DNA of 13,456 nt, from assembly GCA_946541435.1 (NCBI GenBank), contig CAMNJK010000018.1, forward strand, positions 1-13,456. The letters run 5' to 3'. The position numbers and the translations under genes were made by a program. Source of the DNA: an uncultured Bacillota bacterium. GTDB lineage: Bacteria > Bacillota > Clostridia > Peptostreptococcales > Anaerovoracaceae. Positions within the stretch are counted from its first letter, which is position 1. Each line of letters starts with the position of its first letter. Below are positions 6,057-12,009 of this stretch, one piece after another. The notes beneath the pieces are model-generated. The model was not told the DNA's origin, did no database searches, and saw only the letters and a program-made list of their open reading frames with translations.

Positions 6057-7393
6057 CGCCGCAGCCCTCCTTCCCTTTTCAGACGTTCTCTTAAGACCAG
6101 TATGGCCAGCATGGTCAGGCTGCACAGCAGGATCAGGATGCAGACCATGGGCAGCGCGTCTCCTGTTCGGGGACTGTAATCTGTCCCGCCGGAACTGCCT
6201 GCGTTCTTTCCTTCCGCGTCTTTCCCGGAAGTTTGATTGATCACCGTCTGGCTCTGGGTCCCGCCGCCTGCGGTCGCGGTCACGGTTTCGTCACCGGAAG
6301 AATTCCTGTTCTGCTCCGGGGCCTTGTCGGTATCCGTGGCCCCGGCTTCATTTGTTTCATCCTGTTCTGTCCTGCCCAGACCTTTGGCCGAAGTCTGTTC
6401 CGCCTTCTCCTGACCGTCTTGCTCCTTACCGACATGTTCCCGGTCCGGATTCACATCGGTGTCCTTCCGGGCCACCGATTCTGCGGCTTCCTCCCAGTCC
6501 TCATCAGCGCCGAAATCTTCTTCCGAATCCTCCCAGTCAGAGTCCTCCTCTGAATCCTCCCAGTCGAGGTCATCTACAGGCTCTTCTCCGTCCGAATCTT
6601 CCCAGCTTGAATCTTCCCAGTCGGAATCTTCCCAGTCAGGATCATCATTGAACTCATAGGGCTCGTCCCCGTCTCCGAGATCCTCCGCTTCCCCGGGTTC
6701 GCCTTCTTCTATACTGTCGGCATCCGAGTCTCCGCTGTCAGCATCCGGATCTCCGTCCTCGCCATCCTCTTCTCCGGAAACTACCGGATCGATGGTCCCG
6801 TCTTCCGGCGGTTCTTCGCTTCCCGCAGTGTCAGCTCCATCCGCAGCGCCGGCTTCATCTCCGGTCTCTTCTGCAAACTCCACGCTGACGGCCAGGTCCT
6901 CTTCCAGATCCTCCAGCTCTTCTGTGGCAGAGCTCTGCCCGATCACGCTCTCCTGATCCGAAGTATACAGCGGCGTTTCATTGATCCGGATATCACTGAT
7001 CCGGTATCCGTCTTCTGCCTGGATCTGAAGGACCAGGGTTTCCCCCGGCGCAAGGGTCTCTGTATAATCGCTGTCATGACCGTTGACCGTGCCGTGACCG
7101 GACACAGCGACAGAGACGCTGACTTCCCTGCCCGAATCCGGAGACGGATCCTCCTCTGCCGCGCCCTGGTCTCCTGCCACGCCAGATTCTCCCGACCCGG
7201 CATCTGCCGTCTGACCTGCCGGTTCCGCCTCCGCAGCGAAGACACGGTCCGGCACCAGGAGATCCATCCCACCCGGCCTGCCGTCATACCCGCAGGCCGT
7301 ACTTATCCAAACGCCCAGCAGCATGACGATCACCCCGACCGCGCCCAGGACGACTGCCGCCGGATGCACCCTGTTTCTTTCTTCTCTTCTCAT
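6053..7393 (-). CDS. Acidic cell-wall surface protein with SPRTG sorting signal
   Basis: 446 aa from the ATG at 7393 (AAGGAGG about 8 nt upstream; a GTG at 7435 has none). The N-terminus is a long signal peptide with a hydrophobic core at about 11-31 and a possible cleavage after AEA near residue 56. A beta-rich domain (about 90-174) has the GHGTVNG, APGETLVLQI, DGYRISDIRIN pattern of InlB-type/Big-like surface repeats. Residues 176-306 are strongly acidic and contain repeated (D/S)WEDS units (Trp at about 254, 259, 264, 278, 287, 300). A Gly/Thr/Gln-rich linker leads to SPRTG (407-411), a hydrophobic span (about 413-434) and a basic tail: a class of sorting signal like the (S/P)PxTG motif used by C. 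difficile sortase B. No sortase gene is in the window. It probably displays the acidic region outside the cell, but the ligand is unknown. Confidence 0.8.
   Translation of the reverse strand: MRREERNRVHPAAVVLGAVGVIVMLLGVWISTACGYDGRPGGMDLLVPDRVFAAEAEPAGQTADAGSGESGVAGDQGAAEEDPSPDSGREVSVSVAVSGHGTVNGHDSDYTETLAPGETLVLQIQAEDGYRISDIRINETPLYTSDQESVIGQSSATEELEDLEEDLAVSVEFAEETGDEAGAADGADTAGSEEPPEDGTIDPVVSGEEDGEDGDPDADSGDSDADSIEEGEPGEAEDLGDGDEPYEFNDDPDWEDSDWEDSSWEDSDGEEPVDDLDWEDSEEDSDWEDSEEDFGADEDWEEAAESVARKDTDVNPDREHVGKEQDGQEKAEQTSAKGLGRTEQDETNEAGATDTDKAPEQNRNSSGDETVTATAGGGTQSQTVINQTSGKDAEGKNAGSSGGTDYSPRTGDALPMVCILILLCSLTMLAILVLRERLKREGGLRR
6525..6638. repeat. 15-bp tandem and dispersed repeats encoding WEDS units
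   Basis: Three adjacent 15-bp units (6594-6608, 6609-6623, 6624-6638) read GAATCTTCCCAG plus CTT, TCG or TCA on the plus strand. Related units with one base change occur at 6525-6539 and 6552-6566. On the coding (minus) strand they give the (D/S)WEDS repeats of the surface protein. The multiple-of-three length keeps the frame when copies are gained or lost. Confidence 0.85.
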
Positions 7394-7437
7394 CTCATAT
7401 CCCTCCTTCCCCTTCGCTTGTTCTCTCTGGGACACCT

Positions 7438-7443
7438 ATTATA
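7438..7443 (-). promoter_or_regulatory. -10 box for the surface-protein operon
   Basis: TATAAT on the minus strand, about 38 nt of leader before the RBS-supported ATG at 7393. No good -35 is present at 17 bp (CCGCAG), so an activator or a weak -35 may be involved. Confidence 0.45.
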
Positions 7444-7559
7444 TGAAAAGCAAAAGTGTGCTGCGGCTCATTTTTCCGTGAACGGCCGAAGGTCTTGATT
7501 TTTCAACGAATTTTCAGTCTCTTAAGGCCAGCCTTTGCATCCGGAGGGTGTAAAAGCGC

Positions 7560-7634
7560 ATGACCGGGAAAGGCCCGAAGCGTGATCGCGATCGGCTGAA
7601 TGAAATCTTCGTGAAGACCGGGAAATCCGGTTGA
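7560..7634 (+). CDS. Possible 24-codon leader ORF upstream of the thrE-like gene
   Basis: ATG at 7560, 11 nt after GGAGGG (7543-7548), runs 24 codons to TGA at 7632-7634. The product (begins MTGKGPKRDRDRLN) is basic and not rich in Thr or Ser, so it does not look like an amino-acid attenuator peptide. Its stop codon overlaps the -35 box of the promoter for the downstream exporter gene. The 237-bp divergent gap 7394-7630 otherwise holds only the promoter elements listed and a 10-nt direct repeat (GACCGGGAAA at 7562-7571 and 7616-7625). Low confidence that it is translated. Confidence 0.25.
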   Translation: MTGKGPKRDRDRLNEIFVKTGKSG

Positions 7635-7659
7635 CACCGCTCCGCCGAAGCAATATAGT
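7631..7659 (+). promoter_or_regulatory. Sigma-A promoter abutting the thrE-like start (possible leaderless mRNA)
   Basis: TTGACA (7631-7636), 17-bp spacer, TATAGT (7654-7659), then seven bases AGTGAAC and ATG at 7667. The predicted transcription start falls at or within a base or two of the ATG. No Shine-Dalgarno is present upstream of this ATG. Confidence 0.65.
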
Positions 7660-7666
7660 AGTGAAC

Positions 7667-8452
7667 ATGGAAAAGCAATACAAGAAAAAGGTTCTCCTGC
7701 TGGCAGTTCGCGCAGGAGAGATCATGCTGAAGAGCGGGGCGGAGATCTACCGTGTGGAGGAGACCATCACGCGGATCTGCAAAGCCTGCAGGATCGACAA
7801 TGTGGAAGTGTTCGCCATGCCCACAGGCATTTTCGTTACATTGGATAATGATTCCGAGAAGGACAGCGTTTCCACCTACATCAGCCGGATCCGCAGCGGC
7901 GAGACCGACCTGAACAAGATTTCCCTGGTCAACCAGTTCAGCCGGGATTTCACAACCACAGACCTGTCCGTTGAGGCCGGTCTGGACCGGCTGCATGAGA
8001 TCGACCGGCAGAAGCCCTATCAGTTCATGGTCCGCCTGATCGGCGCCGCAGTGGTCGCGGCCTGTTTTTCCGTCATGTTCGGCGGGAACTCCATGGATTT
8101 TCTGTGCGCTTTTCTCATCGGCCTGCTCTGTTATACCTTTTCCCGGTTCCTCTCGAAATTCGGCATCAATTTCTTCATCCGGGGCATGTGCAGTACCGCG
8201 CTGGCTGCCTTCATTGCGCTGATCATCGCCGCGTCTCTTCCGGACGCCGCCTATCAGCCCATCATCAGCGGCGTGATCATGCTGTTCGTACCCGGCGTGG
8301 CCATTACCAACTCCATCCGGGACTTTCTGTCCGGTGATATGCTGGCCGGTCTGATCCGGCTGGTGGAAGCCGTCCTGACCGCCGTTTCCCTGGCTGCCGG
8401 CGCCGGTCTGATCCTCAAGCTCTGGGGGATGATCGGCGGGATAACATTTTAG
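7667..8452 (+). CDS. Threonine/serine exporter, ThrE N-terminal-type subunit (YjjP-like)
   Basis: 261 aa. The N-terminal cytoplasmic region (about 1-118) carries the family pattern: LLAVRAGEIMLKSGAEIYRVEETI, then NVEVFAMPTGIFVTL with N45 and a TYISRI segment. About five membrane spans follow (about 121-258), including GVIMLFVPGVAITNSIRDFLSGD, the signature of this family. In bacteria with the split form, this protein works with a YjjB-like partner, here encoded 18 bp downstream. Likely role: export of threonine/serine or, as reported for E. coli YjjPB, a dicarboxylate such as succinate; the sequence alone does not decide. Start choice: the ATG at 7667 keeps the first family helix. An ATG at 7724 with AGGAG 5 nt upstream would delete it. 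The chosen start is only 7 nt after the -10 box. Confidence 0.88.
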   Translation: MEKQYKKKVLLLAVRAGEIMLKSGAEIYRVEETITRICKACRIDNVEVFAMPTGIFVTLDNDSEKDSVSTYISRIRSGETDLNKISLVNQFSRDFTTTDLSVEAGLDRLHEIDRQKPYQFMVRLIGAAVVAACFSVMFGGNSMDFLCAFLIGLLCYTFSRFLSKFGINFFIRGMCSTALAAFIALIIAASLPDAAYQPIISGVIMLFVPGVAITNSIRDFLSGDMLAGLIRLVEAVLTAVSLAAGAGLILKLWGMIGGITF

Positions 8453-8470
8453 AAACCGAGGTGATAAGCA

Positions 8471-8932
8471 ATGCTGCATCTGCTGACTGAATTCATACTG
8501 GCCATGTTCGCCACCGCCGGGTTTTCATTGATCTTCCGGGTCCCGATCCGGCACATCCCCGCCTGCGTCATCATCGGCGCCTGCGGCTGGGTGACCTATG
8601 AGATCTCCATGTACTACTATTCGTCCCCGGCCATGGGCTGCTTCCTCGGGGCCTGCGTCGTAGGTATTCTGAGTACCGTCGCCGCCCATCATCTGAAGGA
8701 CGCCGCCACCATTTTCGTGATCCCGGGGATCCTGTGCCTGGTGCCCGGATCCGGAATCTTCAACACCATGCTCTCCATGCTGCAGGACGACTTCACTGCC
8801 GCCGCGGAGGTGGGCATGCAGACCCTGGTCATGGCCGGCGCCATCGCCATCGGGCTGATGATCACCGGCGCTGTCCTCCGGGTCTTCTACGCCCTGGTCC
8901 GGAAGACGGTCACCCTGTGGGACAAGTTCTAG
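8471..8932 (+). CDS. Threonine/serine exporter, ThrE C-terminal-type subunit (YjjB-like)
   Basis: 153 aa with about five hydrophobic spans and almost no soluble region. It has the PF12821-type features: an early PIRHIPACVIIGACGWVTYE segment and IFVIPGILCLVPGSGIFNTM, the conserved Pro/Gly-rich re-entrant-looking helix, followed by a polar stretch and a final helix. The family pairs with the N-terminal-type protein to form a complete exporter; single-chain ThrE in Corynebacterium is a fusion of the two. Start ATG is preceded by GAGGTGA about 6-9 nt upstream, and the gene lies 18 bp after its partner, so the two are co-transcribed from the promoter at 7631-7659. A bidirectional terminator follows 61 bp after the stop codon. 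Confidence 0.9.
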   Translation: MLHLLTEFILAMFATAGFSLIFRVPIRHIPACVIIGACGWVTYEISMYYYSSPAMGCFLGACVVGILSTVAAHHLKDAATIFVIPGILCLVPGSGIFNTMLSMLQDDFTAAAEVGMQTLVMAGAIAIGLMITGAVLRVFYALVRKTVTLWDKF

Positions 8933-8993
8933 GGGCTTCATGCAAAAGCAGGCCGGGTCATCTTCCCGCGCCGCAGCTGAAGGATGCTATAAC

Positions 8994-9027
8994 AAAAACT
9001 GCACCGAATCCTCGATGCAGTTTTTTT
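8994..9027. terminator. Bidirectional intrinsic terminator
   Basis: AAAAACTGCA (8994-9003) pairs with TGCAGTTTTT (9016-9025); an inner CGA/TCG stem (9005-9007 with 9012-9014) extends it past one C-A mismatch to a 4-nt loop. Seven T residues follow on the plus strand and five on the minus strand. It lies between the convergent exporter pair and the Cys-rich/Mrp operon and can serve both. Confidence 0.9.
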
Positions 9028-9064
9028 ACTGTTTTATTGTTTATCGCTCCCGCAGAGATCCAGA

Positions 9065-9343
9065 TCACTCTTCCGGAATCTTTCGCACCAGTTCAAGGAT
9101 ATCATTGAACCGCTCGATGACGTAGTCATAGCCGCCCTTGCTGTGGGGAATGGCACAGTTCGTGCAGTCCTTGATCCCGTTATCGGTATAGCGGAAATTC
9201 CCGCCGCATCTGTCGCCCAGGGCGTACAGGGGGCAGTAACAGAAGAGACAGTTGAAGGTACTGTCGTCCTTCACCTGATGGCATGGAAAGAACTCGCACG
9301 CTCTGTGCTGAAAGAACTTGTAGTTTTCCGTCTGCATGTCCAT
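9065..9343 (-). CDS. Cysteine-rich small-domain protein (probable metal-binding)
   Basis: 92 aa. Eight cysteines (C16, C21, C32, C35, C37, C46, C60, C63) plus H22 and H67 lie in the first 67 residues, including FPCH, FNCLFCYCPLY and DCTNC. This fits the 'cysteine-rich small domain' family (PF04071), a probable metal-binding module of unknown role, here as a stand-alone protein with a short helical C-terminus (about 74-92). Start: ATG at 9343 with GGGAG 7-8 nt upstream; an ATG two codons later is an alternative. It follows the Mrp gene by 30 bp in the same operon and ends at the bidirectional terminator. Association with an Fe-S carrier protein suggests a role in metal or cluster handling (inference). 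Confidence 0.85.
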   Translation of the reverse strand: MDMQTENYKFFQHRACEFFPCHQVKDDSTFNCLFCYCPLYALGDRCGGNFRYTDNGIKDCTNCAIPHSKGGYDYVIERFNDILELVRKIPEE

Positions 9344-9373
9344 ATCTGTCTCCCTTTCGTGCCGGACTGCCGT

Positions 9374-10267
9374 TTACAGCTCAGCCACCTTGTCCGCCGC
9401 GTTGTCCAGCCAGTCGCCTTCAAAGGCCTCGATCAGGCCTCTGTCGCAGGCTGCCGCCAGTTTGGGATCGATGGGGATCCGGCCCAGAACTTCCAGACCG
9501 TGGGCATCCGCCACCTGCTGGGTCTTGCTTTCGCCGAAGACCGGGATCTCCTCGCCGCAGTGGGGGCACTTCAGGTAAGCCATATTCTCCACCAGGCCCA
9601 GTACCGGAACATTCATCATTTCAGCCATCTTGACCGCCTTCTCAACGATCATGCTGACCAGATCCTGGGGTGATGTGACGACGATGATGCCGTCGATGGG
9701 AATGGACTGGAATACAGTCAGGGCCACGTCACCGGTTCCCGGCGGCATGTCCACGAACAGATAGTCCGTCTCTCCCCAGAGCACGTCAGTCCAGAACTGC
9801 TTGACCAGACCCGCGATGATGGGACCTCTCCAGAGGACCGGATCGCTGTCGTTCTCCAGCAGGTTGTTGACGGAGATGGTCTTGATCCCTGTGCTCGTGG
9901 TCAGGGGGAAGATGCCGACTTCGGTGCCTTCCGCCTTGTCCTCGATGCCGAAGACCTTGGGGATGGAGGGGCCGGTCACATCCGCGTCCATGATGCCGCA
10001 GACCGCGCCGCGGCGCTGCATGCTGATGGCCATCAGGGATGTCACCAGGGATTTGCCGACACCGCCCTTGCCGCTGACGACGGCGATGACCTTCTTTACG
10101 TTGCTGTACTCATTGGTCTCTTCCAGGAGGCTCTTCGGATCGAAGCTGCCGCATCCGCCCGCGCTGGGACAGCTGCTGCAGTCGTGGGTGCAGTTTTCGT
10201 CTGTGATGGGCTCCTGCTGTCCGCCCTGTGCGCCGTCTGCCTGGAATTTCTTCAGATTTTCAAACAT
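9374..10267 (-). CDS. Mrp/NBP35-family P-loop ATPase, Fe-S cluster carrier
   Basis: 297 aa. The Walker A motif GKGGVGKS is at residues 66-73, followed by MDADVTGPSIP and the DMPPGTGD motif (about 173-180). Near the C-terminus C234-PHC237 is the CxxC that binds a bridging [4Fe-4S] cluster at the dimer interface in this family. An additional N-terminal cluster, C26-x3-C30-x2-C33-x5-C39, resembles the N-terminal ferredoxin-like site of eukaryotic Nbp35, with a shorter first spacing. Role: ATP-dependent cluster transfer to apo Fe-S enzymes. I chose ATG 10267 because the upstream in-frame residues are low-complexity and basic and run back through the promoter; AAAGG lies about 10-12 nt before it. 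Neighbours fit: a Cys-rich protein downstream, an Fe-S fumarase upstream. Confidence 0.92.
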   Translation of the reverse strand: MFENLKKFQADGAQGGQQEPITDENCTHDCSSCPSAGGCGSFDPKSLLEETNEYSNVKKVIAVVSGKGGVGKSLVTSLMAISMQRRGAVCGIMDADVTGPSIPKVFGIEDKAEGTEVGIFPLTTSTGIKTISVNNLLENDSDPVLWRGPIIAGLVKQFWTDVLWGETDYLFVDMPPGTGDVALTVFQSIPIDGIIVVTSPQDLVSMIVEKAVKMAEMMNVPVLGLVENMAYLKCPHCGEEIPVFGESKTQQVADAHGLEVLGRIPIDPKLAAACDRGLIEAFEGDWLDNAADKVAEL

Positions 10268-10379
10268 GTCCAATTGCCTTTCTGTGGGACCGGGCCGCCG
10301 CGTCCTGCGCGGATCCGGGTCCTCTTTTTTCCTGTATTTTTCGCGGCTGCGGGCTGATCTCACCGCGGCCGCTTTTCCC

Positions 10380-10408
10380 ATTGTACACCAGCAGAAGTGC
10401 AGTTTCAA
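10380..10408 (-). promoter_or_regulatory. Sigma-A promoter of the Mrp/Cys-rich operon
   Basis: Minus strand: TTGAAA (10408-10403), 17-bp spacer, TACAAT (10385-10380). The predicted start near 10373 gives a leader of about 105 nt (10268-10373) in which I see no known riboswitch fold. Confidence 0.75.
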
Positions 10409-10429
10409 CCCCCGGAAAGCTTCAGTCCC

Positions 10430-10448
10430 AAGGCCTCGATCCGGCCTT
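10430..10448. other. Hairpin at the fumarase beta stop codon
   Basis: AAGGCC (10430-10435) and GGCCTT (10443-10448) form a perfect 6-bp stem with a 7-nt loop directly after the stop codon of the fumarase beta gene. There is no following T-run, so termination would be weak or need Rho; the Mrp promoter lies just downstream. Confidence 0.4.
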
Positions 10449-11002
10449 TAAGTGCGCTGCAGATAGGCGCTCCGGCCTTCTTCGTAGAGATTGCCGCCTT
10501 CCGTATCCAGAACGATGGTCACAGGCAGGTCTTCCACGTAGAGCCGCCGCACTGCTTCGGCGCCCAGTTCGGGAAAAGCGATCACCTCAGCGGACTTCAC
10601 ACACTGGGCCATCAGGGCCGCCGCCCCGCCGATGGCCGCCGCGTAGACCGCCCCATTCCGCCGGGCAGCCTCCGCCACCTCCGCCGACCGCTGGCCCTTG
10701 CCGATCATCATCAGCTGTCCCGCGTCCAGAAGCCGCGGGGCGTAGGCGTCCATCCGGTAACTGGTGGTGGGTCCGGCGGACCCGATGGGGTTCCCGGGTT
10801 TGGCCGGGGTGGGACCCACGTAATAGATGATGGAATCCGCAATGTCAAAGGGAGGCTTTTCCCCCCGGTCCATCATCTCCACGATCTTCTTATGCGCCGC
10901 GTCCCGGGCAGTATAGATGGTCCCGGTCACCAGGACCTGGTCTCCCGCCCGAAGGTTTCTGACGGCTTCTTTCGTAAAGGGTTCTGTAAGTCTGTATTCC
11001 AT
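10448..11002 (-). CDS. Fumarate hydratase class I, beta subunit (Fe-S type)
   Basis: 184 aa, the usual size of the separate C-terminal half of iron-sulfur fumarase/L-tartrate dehydratase. Family motifs are TARDAAHKK (31-39), YYVGPTPAKPG (60-70), GSAGPTTSYRMD (74-85), MIGKG (99-103) and a terminal VLDTEGGNLY (164-173). Together with the alpha subunit it catalyses reversible hydration of fumarate to malate; the cluster sits in alpha and this subunit supplies residues of the active site. Start: ATG with AGAGG about 9-10 nt upstream. It follows the alpha gene by 81 bp, a gap that holds a hairpin and a short repeat. L-tartrate dehydratase is an alternative, less likely because no tartrate genes are nearby. 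Confidence 0.93.
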   Translation of the reverse strand: MEYRLTEPFTKEAVRNLRAGDQVLVTGTIYTARDAAHKKIVEMMDRGEKPPFDIADSIIYYVGPTPAKPGNPIGSAGPTTSYRMDAYAPRLLDAGQLMMIGKGQRSAEVAEAARRNGAVYAAAIGGAAALMAQCVKSAEVIAFPELGAEAVRRLYVEDLPVTIVLDTEGGNLYEEGRSAYLQRT

Positions 11003-11016
11003 GGATCATTTCCTCT

Positions 11017-11043
11017 CTGATCTTTCTGGTCTTTCTGGTCCTT
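11017..11043 (-). repeat. Three 9-nt repeats before the fumarase beta RBS
   Basis: On the minus strand the sequence reads GACCAGAAA, GACCAGAAA, GATCAGAGA in tandem just ahead of the RBS of the beta subunit. The last copy merges into the AGAGGA ribosome binding site. Purine-rich, so it may keep the RBS unstructured. Confidence 0.55.
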
Positions 11044-11051
11044 CTTGATTC

Positions 11052-11066
11052 CCGGGCAGTGCCCGG
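11052..11066. other. Intercistronic hairpin between fumarase alpha and beta
   Basis: CCGGGC (11052-11057) and GCCCGG (11061-11066) form a 6-bp all-GC stem with a 3-nt loop in the alpha-beta gap. There is no T-run on the minus strand after it, so it is not a normal terminator; it could set the alpha:beta ratio by mRNA processing or protection. Confidence 0.5.
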
Positions 11067-11083
11067 TCAGGCTCCGCCGCTGC

Positions 11084-11926
11084 TCACAGGACAACTGACG
11101 CGTGCCGGCTGACATGGCAGTTGATGTTCACCGCCACCGGAAGGCCCGCGATATGGGTGGGCGCTGTGCGGATGTTTACCTTCAGCGCCGTGGTCCGGCC
11201 GCCGAATCCCTGGGGGCCGATCCCCAGTTCATTGATCCGCTTCAGCAGCCGTTCTTCCATCTCAGCGTAGAAGGGATCCGGATTGGCGCCGTCCAGAGGC
11301 TCCAGCAGGGCTTCCTTGGCCAGCAGGGCCACCCGGTTGAAATTCCCGCCGATGCCCACGCCGACCACAATGGGCGGACAGGGGTTGGCGCCGGCCGCCT
11401 CCACAGCGGAAACCACGAAATCCTCCACACCCTGGGCCCCCGCAGAGGGCGGCAGCATCCTGATCTGACTCATATTTTCCGACCCGAAGCCCTTGGGCGC
11501 CACAGTGATCTTCACCCGGTCTCCCGGCACCAGCCGAAGCACGAGATCCGCCGGCGTGTTGTCCCCGGTATTCTCCCTGCGCAGGGGGTCCGCAACGATG
11601 GATTTGCGCAGATACCCTTCCGTGTAACCCCGGCGCACGCCTTCATTGACCGCGTCCTCCAGGGTCCCGCCGGTCAGGTGGACCTCCTGGCCCAGCTCGA
11701 TGAAAATGCAGGCCATGCCGGTGTCCTGACAGAGGGGGAATTCCCCTTCCGCGGCGATCCCGATGTTCTTCTCTATGATGGCCAGGACCGCCTTCGCCGG
11801 CGCCCAGTCCTCTTCTTCAGCCCGGGCTTTCAGGCAGCCCCGGGCGGCTTCATCCAGATGATGATTCGCTTCTATGCAAAGGCTGGCCACAGCCTCTGTG
11901 ATCTCTGTCACGTTCAATTCTCTCAT
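11084..11926 (-). CDS. Fumarate hydratase class I, alpha subunit (Fe-S type)
   Basis: 280 aa, the usual size of the N-terminal half of Fe-S fumarase. The three expected [4Fe-4S] ligands are visible: C66 in PLCQDTG, C183 in NPCPPIVVGVGIGG and C270 in NINCHVSRH. KGFGSENMS (145-153) is the conserved anion-binding/active-site segment, and GIGPQGFGGRTTAL (235-248) is also typical. Catalyses the fumarate/malate step with the beta subunit encoded 81 bp downstream. Class I enzymes are oxygen sensitive, which fits an anaerobe. The ATG has GGAAAGGG about 10 nt upstream. It is divergent from the D-2-hydroxyacid dehydrogenase over an 83-bp gap; a TTGACG box (11975-11970) is the best -35 but I find no matching -10 at 16-18 bp. 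Confidence 0.95.
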   Translation of the reverse strand: MRELNVTEITEAVASLCIEANHHLDEAARGCLKARAEEEDWAPAKAVLAIIEKNIGIAAEGEFPLCQDTGMACIFIELGQEVHLTGGTLEDAVNEGVRRGYTEGYLRKSIVADPLRRENTGDNTPADLVLRLVPGDRVKITVAPKGFGSENMSQIRMLPPSAGAQGVEDFVVSAVEAAGANPCPPIVVGVGIGGNFNRVALLAKEALLEPLDGANPDPFYAEMEERLLKRINELGIGPQGFGGRTTALKVNIRTAPTHIAGLPVAVNINCHVSRHASVVL

Positions 11927-11954
11927 GGTCTTTGTTCCCTTTCCTATAGGAATA

Positions 11955-11963
11955 TGATATAAT
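11955..11963 (+). promoter_or_regulatory. Extended -10 promoter of the D-2-hydroxyacid dehydrogenase
   Basis: TGATATAAT: TG, one base, then a perfect -10 hexamer (11958-11963). The -35 region at 17 bp (TTCCCT) is poor, as is common with extended -10 promoters. The leader would be about 40 nt with AAGGAGA (11994-12000) about 9 nt before the ATG at 12010. Any regulator bound here could also affect the divergent fumarase genes. Confidence 0.65.
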
Positions 11964-12009
11964 TTCAGACGTCAAAAATCCATAGAGAACTTCAAGGAGA
12001 AGAGCGTTT

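Noticed and set aside
6525..6638. Possible CRISPR-like array
   Set aside because: Units are 15 bp, adjacent, in frame with a coding sequence and without unique spacers.
6459..6659. Plus-strand Ser-rich repetitive frame
   Set aside because: Reverse reading of the DNA repeats that encode the WEDS units; no RBS or signal peptide.
7724..7726. Alternative start for the thrE-like gene with AGGAG 5 nt upstream
   Set aside because: It would remove the first conserved helix of the family; the upstream ATG fits homologues better, though start mapping could change this.
7514..8479. Long minus-strand frame opposite the thrE-like gene
   Set aside because: The plus strand has family motifs, a promoter and a partner gene; the antisense product is Gln/His/Gly-rich without domain features.
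10268..10373. Riboswitch in the Mrp leader
   Set aside because: The leader is about 105 nt, but I see no conserved core of a known riboswitch or a terminator/antiterminator pair.
10430..10448. Hairpin as an intrinsic terminator after fumarase beta
   Set aside because: Stem is perfect but no T-run follows on the minus strand.
11102..11962. Long plus-strand frame opposite fumarase alpha
   Set aside because: The minus strand encodes fumarase with all three cluster cysteines; this frame is a shadow.
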